Shown here: positions 9,145 through 18,483 of the stretch, piece by piece
How positions within the stretch are numbered: the stretch's first letter is position 1
How the letters are laid out: each line of letters starts with the position of its first letter
Assembly: GCA_903892335.1 (NCBI GenBank)
Contig: CAITID010000078.1
Span: forward strand, 1 to 55,894
Direction of reading: 5' to 3'
DNA: 55,894 bases
From: an uncultured Actinomycetes bacterium
GTDB taxonomy: Bacteria; Actinomycetota; Actinomycetes; Nanopelagicales; Nanopelagicaceae
The notes under the pieces: model-generated
Databases searched by the model: none
Seen by the model: only the letters and a program-made list of their open reading frames with translations
Told to the model about the DNA's origin: nothing
Program-made: the position numbers and the translations under genes

Positions 9145-11224
9145 TAGTGGCAGGCTTTTTTGCAGCGGTTTTCTTAGCAGCCTTTTCTACAACTTTTTCT
9201 TCTGCCTTCTGAGCTGGCTTCTCTTTAATCTTTGCTGGCTTAAGTGCAACAGGTGGCACACTTGATGGCACACGCAGTTTGGAACCGGTCCATGGAGCGC
9301 GCTTCTTAACCTTTTTTACCTTTTTAAATACTTTTTCAATCTCTTCCTTATTTAAAGTCTCTTTTTCAAGCAGCTCATTAACGAGTTCATCTAATACCTC
9401 ACGGTTAGCAACTAAAACGTCAAAGGCTTCTTGGTGGGCATTTTCAATCATTAATCGAATCTCAGTATCAACAATTGCTGCCACATTTTCGGAGTAATCA
9501 CGTTGATGTCCATAATCGCGGCCTAAGAATGGCTGTGAATCTGCTATCCCTAATTTAATCGCACCTAATGTTTCTGTCATTCCATATTGAGTAACCATGG
9601 CGCGAGCTAAATTAGTTGCCTTCTCAATATCATTTGATGCACCAGTTGTTGGATCATGGAAAATTAACTCTTCAGCGGCGCGACCACCCATTGTGTATGC
9701 AAGTTGATCTAACATTTGATTGCGAGTTACGGCGTAACGATCTTCATCAGGTAAAACCATTGTGTAACCAAGGGCGCGACCGCGCGGCATGATTGTTACC
9801 TTATGTACTGGATCAGTATGTGGAAGTGCGTGTGCAACTAATGCGTGGCCACCTTCATGGTAGGCGGTAATTCTGCGCTCTTCCTCTGTCATTAATCTTG
9901 ATTGCTTTTGTGGGCCAGCCATTACGCGATCAATTGCTTCATCCAAATCAGAGTTACTAATAACTTTATTTCCTTCACGGGCAGCAAGTAAGGCAGCTTC
10001 ATTTAATACATTTGCTAAATCAGCTCCAGTAAATCCTGGGGTGCGCTTGGCGTAAGCAGGTAGATCAACATCTTTAGCGATTGGTTTATTTTTTGCATGC
10101 ACTGCCAAGATTGCAGCGCGGCCCTTTAGATCTGGCCGATCTACTGGAATCTGTCGATCAAATCTTCCAGGACGAAGTAGTGCGGGATCTAAAACATCTG
10201 GCCGGTTGGTAGCAGCAATTAAAATTACTGAACCATTTGCTTCAAAGCCATCCATCTCAACTAATAATTGATTTAGAGTTTGCTCGCGCTCATCATTTCC
10301 ACCACCAAGACCGGCGCCACGTTGGCGACCAACTGCATCGATCTCATCTACGAAGACAATTGCTGGTGCATTTGCCTTTGCTTGCACAAATAAATCACGA
10401 ACTCTGGATGCACCAACACCAACAAACATCTCAACAAACTCTGAGCCAGAAATTGAGTAAAAGGGAACCTTTGCCTCACCGGCAACTGCGCGAGCAAGTA
10501 ATGTCTTACCAGTTCCTGGTGGGCCATAAAGTAAAACGCCCTTTGGAATCTTTGCGCCAATAGCTTGGTACTTAGCCGGATCGGCTAGAAAATCTTTAAT
10601 CTCGCGCAGCTCTGCAACTGCTTCATCTGAACCAGCAACATCTGCAAAGGTATTTGTGGGAGTCTCTTTTGTTTTTAACTTGGCGCGTGAGCGACCAAAG
10701 GAGAAGACCTTGCCACCTTGACCGCCACCCATAAAGAGCAGAAGTAAAAAGATAATTAACAAAATTGGTAGCAAACTTAAAATCAATGAGACAAAGAAAG
10801 ATTGAGTTGGTACTTCAACATTCCAATCACCTGGTGGTGGGTTGCTAGTTAATAGCTCAATAATTAATTGTTCTTGGCCCACAACATATGAGGCCTCTAA
10901 GCGCTGGGCGCCATCTACAAACTGACCACTCTTTAAAACAACCTTAATTTTCTGATCACGATCAATTACGACTGCAGATTCAACCTTGTCCTGCGATAAC
11001 TCATTTAAAATTACAGATGTATCAACTACGGTGTAGTTATTTGTTCCAGTTGAGATCTGACCAAAGATACTTACGGCAACTAATGCAGCAACGATCCAAA
11101 ATAGTGGGCCTCGCAAAATGCGACGAAATGTTAGCGGTGCATTTTTTTTATTTGCGCCAGCGCTCTTGGCCTTACCAACTTTTTTAAAGTTTGGTAGTTT
11201 AAAACCGCTTTTCTTTTTTGCCAC
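9137..11224 (-). CDS. ftsH: ATP-dependent zinc metalloprotease FtsH
   Basis: Membrane-bound AAA+ protease for quality control of membrane and cytosolic proteins. The 695-aa protein starts at GTG. It has a basic N-terminus, TM1 (about 41-57), an extracytoplasmic domain, TM2 (about 143-166), Walker A GPPGTGKT (234-241), Walker B FVDEID (291-296) and the zinc site HEGGH (456-460). The last 50 residues or so are Lys/Ala-rich and low in complexity, which is common in actinobacterial FtsH. It overlaps folE by eight bases and follows hpt after 49 bases. Confidence 0.97.
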   Translation of the reverse strand: MAKKKSGFKLPNFKKVGKAKSAGANKKNAPLTFRRILRGPLFWIVAALVAVSIFGQISTGTNNYTVVDTSVILNELSQDKVESAVVIDRDQKIKVVLKSGQFVDGAQRLEASYVVGQEQLIIELLTSNPPPGDWNVEVPTQSFFVSLILSLLPILLIIFLLLLFMGGGQGGKVFSFGRSRAKLKTKETPTNTFADVAGSDEAVAELREIKDFLADPAKYQAIGAKIPKGVLLYGPPGTGKTLLARAVAGEAKVPFYSISGSEFVEMFVGVGASRVRDLFVQAKANAPAIVFVDEIDAVGRQRGAGLGGGNDEREQTLNQLLVEMDGFEANGSVILIAATNRPDVLDPALLRPGRFDRQIPVDRPDLKGRAAILAVHAKNKPIAKDVDLPAYAKRTPGFTGADLANVLNEAALLAAREGNKVISNSDLDEAIDRVMAGPQKQSRLMTEEERRITAYHEGGHALVAHALPHTDPVHKVTIMPRGRALGYTMVLPDEDRYAVTRNQMLDQLAYTMGGRAAEELIFHDPTTGASNDIEKATNLARAMVTQYGMTETLGAIKLGIADSQPFLGRDYGHQRDYSENVAAIVDTEIRLMIENAHQEAFDVLVANREVLDELVNELLEKETLNKEEIEKVFKKVKKVKKRAPWTGSKLRVPSSVPPVALKPAKIKEKPAQKAEEKVVEKAAKKTAAKKPATNE

Positions 11225-11273
11225 GAATTAAGCCACTCTCTTTACCGGATTGAAAACCTCTTACTTGCGAGGG

Positions 11274-11825
11274 TTAAGAATAAAGGTGTTTTGCAAGAAC
11301 GCCAATAAATGGCAAATTCCGATACTTCTCGTTGAAATCTAAGCCGTAACCGACCACAAACTCACTTGGAATATCAAAGCCCACATACTTAGCATCAACC
11401 TTAACTGTTGCAGCCTCCGGCTTGCGAAGTACCGTCAAAATACTAACTGATTTAGCACCTCGTGAATTTAAGTTTTCAGTCAGCCAAGAAAGTGTTAAGC
11501 CAGTATCTAATATGTCTTCTACTATTAAAACTTCTCTTCCTAAAATATCACTATCTAAATCCTTTAAAATTCTCACAACACCACTTGATTTAGTACCAGC
11601 GCCATAAGATGAAACCGCCATCCAATCCATATCAATATGTCGTTGCAAGTGTCTAGAAAAATCTGCCATCGCCATTACGGCGCCCTTTAATACACCAACT
11701 AAAATTAAGTCCCGGCCTTCATAATCTTTTAATACTTGCGCCGCCATCTCTTTTAAGCGAGTTTGAATTTGCTCCTCTGTTACAACAATCTTTTCAATGT
11801 CATTGCTGATTGCTGCTAGATCCAC
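11274..11825 (-). CDS. hpt: Hypoxanthine (guanine) phosphoribosyltransferase
   Basis: Purine salvage enzyme that makes IMP or GMP from the free base and PRPP. The 183-aa protein carries the PRPP-binding motif LIVEDILDTGLTL (about 100-112). The GTG start at 11825 has a clear AAAAAGGAG ribosome-binding site. It lies between tilS and ftsH, the conserved tilS-hpt-ftsH order. Together with the NCS1 nucleobase permease and GuaB1 in this window it fits a salvage-oriented purine economy. Confidence 0.95.
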   Translation of the reverse strand: MDLAAISNDIEKIVVTEEQIQTRLKEMAAQVLKDYEGRDLILVGVLKGAVMAMADFSRHLQRHIDMDWMAVSSYGAGTKSSGVVRILKDLDSDILGREVLIVEDILDTGLTLSWLTENLNSRGAKSVSILTVLRKPEAATVKVDAKYVGFDIPSEFVVGYGLDFNEKYRNLPFIGVLAKHLYS

Positions 11826-11851
11826 AATTTCTCCTTTTTAAAGATCGGGCT

Positions 11852-12790
11852 TTAAATACCGGTTAAGAGGGTGATTCTGCCTGAAATTCGAGAAAGCTTC
11901 ACATTCCCTGGAAGTGACACCTCTTTTTGTCCATGCCAATCAGAGATTAAAGCTTCGACTTGCGCAATGTGATCGGCGCTGAGCATGCCAGTTGGTGCAC
12001 CCGCTTTATAGATTGCTAGGCGAAGAACCCTAGTTCGAATCGCCTTTGGTAATCGCTCAAGCTCTGCGACATCTAAATCTTTAGCATCTGCTTGTGAAAA
12101 ATATTGATCAGCAAAATCATCTAGTGCATCAGCATCATCACGAAGCAGGTCTGCACTCCTTGCCAGTGCCTGCGTAACACCTGGTCCTAAATTCTCTTCA
12201 AAGATTGGCAGTAAATTCTGACGTACTTTAACCCGAGCAAATCGCAGGTCATAATTATGTGGATCATCCCAAATTTTAATTCCTGCTTCTAGGCATGCAG
12301 CTTCTGTTTGTGCTCGAGTGTTTTTAAGAAGGGGGCGAATAAAAACATTATTAACAGTTGCCATCCCAGATAAAGATCGAGCACCAGAGCCTCTGGCAAG
12401 TCCGAGCAATACAGATTCTGCTTGATCATTTAAGGTGTGGGCCAACATGAAGTACTTGCATTGATATGAATCAATAAATTGCTTAAAGACTAAGTAGCGC
12501 GCCCTTCGCGCCGAAGCCTCTAAGCCATCTGTTACTTCAACATTTGCGCGAGCTGTTGCAACTTCGGCATAACCCAACTCTTTTAATTTTGCAACAGTTT
12601 GGGAGGCGACCTCTGCAGAGTTACTTTGTAATCCATGGTCGACTACAACTGGAATAATCTTTGTGCCGTTAGATTCTTTTATAAGAGCTGCAGCTAATGC
12701 CATTGAGTCGGTGCCACCTGAGCAACCAAACAAAATCAATTCACCAGTAATCCAAGGTTTAACTGATTTTCGAATCTCCCATAAGCTCAC
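11852..12790 (-). CDS. tilS: tRNA(Ile)-lysidine synthase
   Basis: Modifies C34 of the CAU-anticodon tRNA-Ile to lysidine so that AUA is read as Ile. The 312-aa protein has the PP-loop SGGTDS (about 24-29), slightly altered from the common SGGxDS only at the free position, followed by the N-type ATP pyrophosphatase core. It lacks the long C-terminal extension of proteobacterial TilS, as usual in Actinobacteria. It starts at GTG, ten bases after the preceding NlpC/P60 gene. Confidence 0.93.
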   Translation of the reverse strand: MSLWEIRKSVKPWITGELILFGCSGGTDSMALAAALIKESNGTKIIPVVVDHGLQSNSAEVASQTVAKLKELGYAEVATARANVEVTDGLEASARRARYLVFKQFIDSYQCKYFMLAHTLNDQAESVLLGLARGSGARSLSGMATVNNVFIRPLLKNTRAQTEAACLEAGIKIWDDPHNYDLRFARVKVRQNLLPIFEENLGPGVTQALARSADLLRDDADALDDFADQYFSQADAKDLDVAELERLPKAIRTRVLRLAIYKAGAPTGMLSADHIAQVEALISDWHGQKEVSLPGNVKLSRISGRITLLTGI

Positions 12791-12800
12791 AAGGAGAAGT

Positions 12801-13991
12801 TTAGACCCGACCTCCGTAAGGCATTAATCCCTTAACACTGTAGATGCTTGAGTAGAGCAGGCCACGATCCTTTGAATTTGCCTCCCACATCATGCCACCG
12901 CCGGCATAAATAGTGATGTGATGAATTGTGCTAACCGTTCCCTTGTATGAGTAAAAGAGTAAATCACCTGGAACTAGCTCAGTTAACTTCACTCGCTTAG
13001 TTGCAACCCAAAATAGTGATGAGTTAAGTCGATCCCAATTTGGCCAACCAAGTCCGGCAGATCGGTATGCGGCATAAACCAAACCAGAGCAATCAAATGA
13101 GTTTGGTCCTTCATTTCCCCAAACATAAGGCTTGCGCGCCTCTACTTGCTTCTGAGCAAATGCGACTGCTTTCGTTCGCATCTCCTCCGTTGATCGAGTT
13201 GATGATCTACCAGTAAATCCAGTATCTGGCCAAATTTTTGATTGATTAATAACTGTTGTTGCAATTCCAGCATTTGCCTCTTCAAGTAATGCAAGTTGTC
13301 GTTGTTGTTCTAAAGTTAAACGAGTCTTTTGCGCAACAGCTAACTCTTTAGCTAACTTATCTTGCACAGCTTGCAGACGATCAACCTCATCTTGTTGCAT
13401 CGCTCTTGCAATATCCGCCTCTTTTTTCGCAGCTGATACTTTTATGGTTGCAGCAGCTTGTGCTTGCTTTGCCACATCGGCAGCCTTTTGCGCAGATGAT
13501 GCAACTACTTCAGCAGACTTAAATCTATCTAAAGCATTTGAGTTGTTATCACCGAGAGCATCCAATGTGCTCATGCGATCTGCTAAATCTTGCGGTCCAT
13601 CTGAATTTAATATTGTTTCAAAATCGGTAAAGCCACTTCCCATTACATAAGCATTTAATGCCATCTTGCCAATTGCGCGCTTGCCCGCACTTACCGATGC
13701 TTGCGCGGCTTGTAAGTGCTTCATCGCAATATCAGCGGCCTTTGTCTTCATCTTTAGCTCTGTTACCGCTTGGTTATACAACTTTGTCTTTGCAACAGAG
13801 ATTGCAGCTAATTGTTTTAAAGTTTTCTTAGCAGTGTTTAGCCGCTTTGCTGCTGCATCAGCTGCCGCTTTTTTCTCTGCTTCAATCTTCTTCGCCGCAT
13901 CAATTTGTGCCTGGGTTGGCTTTGGTGGGGCTGCAATTGCAACAGTTGGCAAAAGTGTGGCGATTAATAGCGCAGCGATTATCTTTTTCAT
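12801..13991 (-). CDS. Secreted NlpC/P60 peptidoglycan endopeptidase with coiled-coil domain (RipA-like)
   Basis: Probably cleaves peptide stems in the cell wall. Residues 1-20 form a signal peptide ending near AIA|AP. Residues about 25-235 are Ala/Lys/Gln-rich and predicted coiled coil, as in RipA and PcsB proteins. The C-terminal C40 domain has the catalytic Cys in NSFDCSGLVY (Cys301) and the His in STIHHITIY (His357/358). It overlaps the upstream ABC-permease stop by one base (TAATG), so hydrolase and transporter are likely co-expressed, which recalls FtsEX-type control of RipC. That link is inference. The arrangement differs from the usual direct tilS-dacB neighbourhood. Confidence 0.9.
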   Translation of the reverse strand: MKKIIAALLIATLLPTVAIAAPPKPTQAQIDAAKKIEAEKKAAADAAAKRLNTAKKTLKQLAAISVAKTKLYNQAVTELKMKTKAADIAMKHLQAAQASVSAGKRAIGKMALNAYVMGSGFTDFETILNSDGPQDLADRMSTLDALGDNNSNALDRFKSAEVVASSAQKAADVAKQAQAAATIKVSAAKKEADIARAMQQDEVDRLQAVQDKLAKELAVAQKTRLTLEQQRQLALLEEANAGIATTVINQSKIWPDTGFTGRSSTRSTEEMRTKAVAFAQKQVEARKPYVWGNEGPNSFDCSGLVYAAYRSAGLGWPNWDRLNSSLFWVATKRVKLTELVPGDLLFYSYKGTVSTIHHITIYAGGGMMWEANSKDRGLLYSSIYSVKGLMPYGGRV

Positions 13992-14782
13992 TAGTTTGAA
14001 ACATCCCGACGCTTGAACAATATTGCAACGATAATCATACCGGCGGCTAAGAATCCATAACTTGTAAATAATGCATACTGATATGAGATTTCCTCAGTGC
14101 CACCAAGTGCTACCGTTGAAAGTAGTTGTCCTGGAAAATACTTTGCCAAATCTTCTACAAAGATGGATAACAAGCCCTCCACAATTAAATTCCAGATCAC
14201 ACCAATTGAGATTGCAGAAATTGGGGATCTAAAGAGCAAACCTAGGATCATGCCAAAAATTCCGTATCCAATCGTTGCAACCGTGACATTTATAAAGGTG
14301 CGCACAATGTTAGCTCTGGCGTCTGCTGAACCCCAGCTTTGCGTGGAAATGTCCTTAACGCCGGCGAATAAATAGGAGAGAGCAAAGGTAACCAAACCAG
14401 CTGAAACCACTACAACTAAGGCAAATAACTTCATCGCAATTAACTTGCCAACTAAAACCTTCATTCTTGAAGGCTGGCGCACTAATAAATTTCGCAGTGT
14501 GCCATATGTGTACTCCTGCGCAGTTTGTGCAGCAAAAATACATAATGCAACAATTCCTAATAATCCTGCTGCGTTACTAAAACTTAATGATAAGCCAGTT
14601 GGTAGCTCAAGGGTTTCGCGGGAGATGCGAATACCTTCACGACCATTTCCCTCTGGTGAATCAACCAATAAGAAAAGTAGTGAGGTAGATAATCCAGTTA
14701 TAAATAAAACAGCAGCTAAGGTAGAAAGTGATAGCGATGCTCGCTTTAACTTAACTAACTCTGCGCGTACTACATTAATCAT
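13991..14782 (-). CDS. ABC-2 type transporter permease
   Basis: Membrane subunit of an ABC exporter, 263 aa with about six transmembrane stretches (around residues 17-38, 72-90, 115-140, 160-185, 190-212 and 235-255). The first loop, residues about 95-106, reads YGTLRNLLVRQP, the phrase seen in ABC-2 permeases of the antibiotic/lantibiotic immunity type. It overlaps the ATPase gene by four bases and the NlpC/P60 gene by one. The substrate is unknown; a cell-wall-related role is suggested only by the neighbour. Confidence 0.88.
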   Translation of the reverse strand: MINVVRAELVKLKRASLSLSTLAAVLFITGLSTSLLFLLVDSPEGNGREGIRISRETLELPTGLSLSFSNAAGLLGIVALCIFAAQTAQEYTYGTLRNLLVRQPSRMKVLVGKLIAMKLFALVVVVSAGLVTFALSYLFAGVKDISTQSWGSADARANIVRTFINVTVATIGYGIFGMILGLLFRSPISAISIGVIWNLIVEGLLSIFVEDLAKYFPGQLLSTVALGGTEEISYQYALFTSYGFLAAGMIIVAILFKRRDVSN

Positions 14783-15684
14783 GACTGCTCTCCAGTCATC
14801 TCAAAAAATGTATCCTCTAAAGATGCCTGAACTGGCGCAAGAGAGGCTAAGGTAATTCCGGCTGCAAAGGCTGCTTTATTTAACTCTGCTGCAAATTCTT
14901 TCTCACCCTTAACATGAACGGCATCATCTAAAATACTCATTTGATGGCCAAGTGATTTTGCAATCTCGGCTAACTTGGTTAAATCCTTTAAGTGCTCAGG
15001 ACGTGCAATTACCATCGGTTGTTGAGCTGCAAGTAATTCTGTGGTCTTACCCGTAAAGATCACTTTGCCTTCACGCAACATAACTAATTGATCACAAATC
15101 ATTTCGAGCTCACTTAACAAGTGAGAGGAGACGAAGATGGTTGCGCCATCATTTGCCAACTGGCGAAGAAGTGAGCGCACCTCTTGAATACCAGCTGGAT
15201 CTAAACCATTTGTTGGCTCATCTAAAATTAGCAACTTAGGATTTGGCAAAAGCGCTGCTGCAATTCCTAATCTTTGTTTCATGCCAAGTGAGTAAGTTTT
15301 ATACTTTGAATCACCACGATCGCCAAGTCCAACCTTTTCAAGTAAGCCTTGAACTGAATCAACATCAAAGCCACCTAGCTTTGCTAAGACAACTAAATTC
15401 TGAGTTCCAGTCAGGGCTGGATAAAAAGCTGGGCCTTCAATCATTGCGCCAACGCGTGGCAGGTATTTTTCTGGCTCTGAAATATCTTCACCTAGAACAT
15501 GACCATCACCAGTTGTTGGTGTAATTAAGCCAAGTAACATTCTAATAGTTGTTGTCTTGCCAGATCCATTTGGGCCAACAAAGCCACAAATACTTCCCAT
15601 TGGGACTGAGAAGTTGGCATGGGAAACCGCCATGCGATCTCCATATTTTTTACTTAGATCGCGAACATCAATTGCGGTGTTCAT
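14779..15684 (-). CDS. ABC transporter ATP-binding protein (ABC-2 exporter partner)
   Basis: ATPase of a two-gene exporter. It has Walker A GPNGSGKT, the ABC signature YSLGMKQRLGIA, Walker B LLILDEPTNGLDPAG and the H-loop phrase FVSSHLLSELE. The C-terminal 70 residues or so form the regulatory tail typical of this subfamily. I chose the ATG at 15684, which gives MNTAIDVRDLSKKYG. A longer reading to 15744 would overlap ctaB and add a Cys/Leu-rich leader not found in the family; ATG at 15687 is equally possible. It overlaps the permease by four bases. Confidence 0.92.
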   Translation of the reverse strand: MNTAIDVRDLSKKYGDRMAVSHANFSVPMGSICGFVGPNGSGKTTTIRMLLGLITPTTGDGHVLGEDISEPEKYLPRVGAMIEGPAFYPALTGTQNLVVLAKLGGFDVDSVQGLLEKVGLGDRGDSKYKTYSLGMKQRLGIAAALLPNPKLLILDEPTNGLDPAGIQEVRSLLRQLANDGATIFVSSHLLSELEMICDQLVMLREGKVIFTGKTTELLAAQQPMVIARPEHLKDLTKLAEIAKSLGHQMSILDDAVHVKGEKEFAAELNKAAFAAGITLASLAPVQASLEDTFFEMTGEQS

Positions 15685-15718
15685 CATGTAGATATTGTCG
15701 CAGATCAACCTTAAAAAA

Positions 15719-16573
15719 TTACTTAAGCAATACTCCAAAAACAATTAATAATGAGTAAATGCTGAGAAATGTGATGGACCAGTTAAATAATCGCGTTGCA
15801 TCGGTATCAGAGTTGCTCTTAGTTAATCTGATTAACTCAAGCTTCCATCCGAGCAGTAATGCAGAAGTTGCGATGATAAACCAGATAGAAATATCGGCGC
15901 TAATTAAAACTGCAATTGAGGTAATAACCATAAGTGTGGAGTGAAACCACATCTGTTTAACAACATTACTCATTGGCGCAACTGCTGGCAACATTGGAAA
16001 ATCCGCTGCCTTATATTGATCGCGATACTTAACAGCAAGTGCCCAAAAGTGCGGTGGTGTCCAGAAAAATACAACTAAGAAAAATAGGTAGGAAGTTAAA
16101 GTCAATGAATTCGTGACAGCTGTTTGACCAATTAATACCGGCATACAGCCAGCAATACCGCCCCAAACAATATTTTGTGAGGTATTTTTCTTAAGCAAAA
16201 CGGTGTATCCCAAAACATAAAAAAGGATTGCAAAAGCTGTTAATAAGGTTGCCAAGATTGTTGTAAATATAAAGAAGGTTAAAAATGAAAGAGTCACTAA
16301 TAGCATTGCAAAGAGGGTTGCATTCACCTTGCTGATCACACCAGTTGCAACTGGGCGGCTAGCTGTTCTAGCCATTAACTTATCTGAGTCACTTTCTAAA
16401 ATCATGTTCAGGGTATTAGCTGCGCCCGCAGCAAAGGTGCCACCAATTAAGGTAGCAATTGTTATCTTTAAATCTGGCAGGCCATTACTTGCTAGAAATA
16501 GCGCGGGAACCGTTGTTACCAATAAAAGCTCTACGACTCGCAGCTTCATGAGTGCGATGTAATTGCCTAACAT
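15719..16573 (-). CDS. ctaB: Protoheme IX farnesyltransferase (heme O synthase)
   Basis: Integral membrane prenyltransferase that converts heme B to heme O for the terminal oxidase. The 284-aa UbiA-family protein has nine predicted TM helices. It shows the first Asp-rich motif NMILESDSDKLMARTASRP (about 56-74) and the second around VKYRDQYKAADFPML. In many Actinobacteria ctaB lies near transketolase and ctaA; here it sits alone between dacB and an ABC transporter. Separation from the upstream dacB is 30 bases on the same strand. Confidence 0.94.
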   Translation of the reverse strand: MLGNYIALMKLRVVELLLVTTVPALFLASNGLPDLKITIATLIGGTFAAGAANTLNMILESDSDKLMARTASRPVATGVISKVNATLFAMLLVTLSFLTFFIFTTILATLLTAFAILFYVLGYTVLLKKNTSQNIVWGGIAGCMPVLIGQTAVTNSLTLTSYLFFLVVFFWTPPHFWALAVKYRDQYKAADFPMLPAVAPMSNVVKQMWFHSTLMVITSIAVLISADISIWFIIATSALLLGWKLELIRLTKSNSDTDATRLFNWSITFLSIYSLLIVFGVLLK

Positions 16574-16603
16574 GTTGCCAACTCTATCGGTGAAAAGTGA
16601 TTA

Positions 16604-17797
16604 CTAATTAATAACAGTAGTTGTATCCGTTGTTGTTGTGGTGGGAATAACAGGTGCCTTTGTGATAGTTCCCAGCATTCGATCAATTGCAGAGCGAGCC
16701 GCATTTTGAATTCGTTTTGTGCGACCAACATGATCTGCGATCACTACAAAGACATACTCTTTTTCACCGGATGTGGCATAGCCAGCTAATGAGACCACAT
16801 GTCTAATTGATCCAGTTTTTGCTTTTACTAAACCAACTGCCTGTGGGGCTGTGCCTTTATATCTTCCGATTAATGTGCCGGAAACACCACCAACTGGCAA
16901 TGAATCATAAACAACTTTAAGTTTAGGTTCAGTTCTTATTTTTAAAAGTAATTGTGAAACAGTAACTGCTGAAATTTTATTGCCACTTGCAAGGCCGGAT
17001 GCATCCAATAACTTCATGCCAGTTACATCAACACCGAGCGCCCCAATTTTTTCCGTTGCCATTTGGTTTAAACCTGTTGTATTTGCCGAGTAACCATTTC
17101 TAACAACTGCAAGCATTGCTAGTCGCTGCGAAAGTAGGTTGTCGCTATATAAATTAGTAAATTTGATGATCGTAGATAGTTTGGGTGAGACGATCTCGGC
17201 TATCTTTTCAGTAACGATGGTGGTGGTATCTGTGCCTTTTGGCAGCGCTGTGCTTTTAATTGAGGAGCTTTTCTTTAGGGCACGCTTTGCGGTTTTAATA
17301 TCAGAGCCACTTACCCCGTTGTATTGAATACTAATTACTCGCAAATTATTTCGCTCAGCAAGTGCTGCCTTAAGTAAGGCTGGCAGATATGCCCGCTTGT
17401 AATTATCGCGTTCTTTTGTACTTGAAGTAATCCAAGGATCATCATCGCCAAGAATTACAAAAGCACCTGGTTTATTTGTGGAGTAAATAGCTGTTCTAAA
17501 AACTGTTGAAGTATCCATGGTTAATGCGATTGCAGATGTTGAAACTAGTTTTAATACCGAAGCTGGTGCCCGCAGAACTTCAGCGCCTTTCTCATAAACC
17601 ACACTGTTATTACTTTGATCAATTAAAATGACACCCGGATTAGCTAAGTATTTTGATCCCAGATAAGTAAAAAATGAGTTAGGCAAGACATCAGCGGCCT
17701 GTGCGTTTTGCAGCGATTGTGTATTGAGTGCCAAGATAGAAATCAACAAGATAGAAATCTTTTTAAGAAGATTTCCTTGCCCAAATTTCAGATTCAT
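16604..17797 (-). CDS. dacB: D-alanyl-D-alanine carboxypeptidase/endopeptidase (PBP4 type, family S13)
   Basis: Exported low-molecular-weight penicillin-binding protein that trims or opens peptidoglycan cross-links. A signal peptide covers residues 1 to about 34, ending NAQA. The three active-site motifs are present: SVLK (80-83), SDN (218-220) and KTG (327-329). The 397-aa length suits a short S13 enzyme. The C-terminus ends in a Thr-rich tail. The start lies only 25 bases from the divergent RNA methyltransferase start, so promoters must overlap or lie inside the neighbouring coding regions. Confidence 0.92.
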   Translation of the reverse strand: MNLKFGQGNLLKKISILLISILALNTQSLQNAQAADVLPNSFFTYLGSKYLANPGVILIDQSNNSVVYEKGAEVLRAPASVLKLVSTSAIALTMDTSTVFRTAIYSTNKPGAFVILGDDDPWITSSTKERDNYKRAYLPALLKAALAERNNLRVISIQYNGVSGSDIKTAKRALKKSSSIKSTALPKGTDTTTIVTEKIAEIVSPKLSTIIKFTNLYSDNLLSQRLAMLAVVRNGYSANTTGLNQMATEKIGALGVDVTGMKLLDASGLASGNKISAVTVSQLLLKIRTEPKLKVVYDSLPVGGVSGTLIGRYKGTAPQAVGLVKAKTGSIRHVVSLAGYATSGEKEYVFVVIADHVGRTKRIQNAARSAIDRMLGTITKAPVIPTTTTTDTTTVIN

Positions 17798-17822
17798 CTA
17801 CCTGTGCCCTTAAAGTTAAGTT

Positions 17823-18476
17823 ATGTCGGAAAGTACTGTTGGACCTGGTGAGTTCTACCAAGTAGTTGGCGTAGGCCCACACTCTAAACCATGGCCCACT
17901 GATGAGCGCTTTGATTCAGAATTATTGGAAAATGGCGATCGGCGCAACGTACTAGATAAGTATAGATATTGGAAGGTTGAGGCGATTGTTGCCGACCTTG
18001 ATACCAAGCGACATGATCTACAAATTGCGATTGAAAATTGGCAACATGATTTAAACATTGGCTCAATTGTTAGAACTGCAAATGCCTTTAATGTTTCAGC
18101 AGTCCACATTGTTGGCAAACGCGATTGGAACAGGCGTGGTGCCATGGTTACTGATAAATACCTAACTGTTCATCACCACCCAACAGTTGAAGAGTTTAAA
18201 AAGTGGTGTGATCAAAATAAATTACCAATTATTGGTATTGATAATCTGCCAGTATCAAAGCAAATTGAAAGTTATGACCTACCAGCAAAGTGTGTGATGT
18301 TATTTGGCCAAGAGGGCGCCGGTATGAGCGATGAAGGCGTAGCCGTTTGTGAAGTTGTCCTTGCTATCTCTCAGTACGGATCAACTAGATCTATGAACGC
18401 ATCAGCTGCGGGGGCTATTGCAATGTATGCCTGGGCGATGCAACATTTAAATCCAGTAAATCATCCAAAACTTTAA
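17823..18476 (+). CDS. TrmH/SpoU family RNA 2'-O-methyltransferase
   Basis: SPOUT-class enzyme that methylates a ribose in tRNA or rRNA using S-adenosylmethionine. The 217-aa protein shows the three SPOUT motifs: NIGSIVRTANAF (about 78-89), VMLFGQEGAGMSDE (about 158-171) and RSMNASAAGAIAMYAW (about 190-205). The knotted SAM site therefore appears complete. The exact target nucleotide cannot be read from sequence. A TAAAGT box at 17811-17816 sits six bases before the ATG, consistent with a leaderless or near-leaderless transcript. It converges on the TPR gene with a seven-base gap. Confidence 0.9.
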   Translation: MSESTVGPGEFYQVVGVGPHSKPWPTDERFDSELLENGDRRNVLDKYRYWKVEAIVADLDTKRHDLQIAIENWQHDLNIGSIVRTANAFNVSAVHIVGKRDWNRRGAMVTDKYLTVHHHPTVEEFKKWCDQNKLPIIGIDNLPVSKQIESYDLPAKCVMLFGQEGAGMSDEGVAVCEVVLAISQYGSTRSMNASAAGAIAMYAWAMQHLNPVNHPKL

Positions 18477-18483
18477 AACTCTT

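Noticed and set aside
13666..14016. 116-codon open frame on the plus strand
   Set aside because: It is the antisense shadow of the Ala/Lys-rich coiled coil of the NlpC/P60 protein.
18477..18483. Intrinsic terminators between convergent genes
   Set aside because: Convergent pairs (also at 20962, 25250, 31762, 38850 and 50290) overlap or nearly touch and show no GC-rich hairpin with a T-run.
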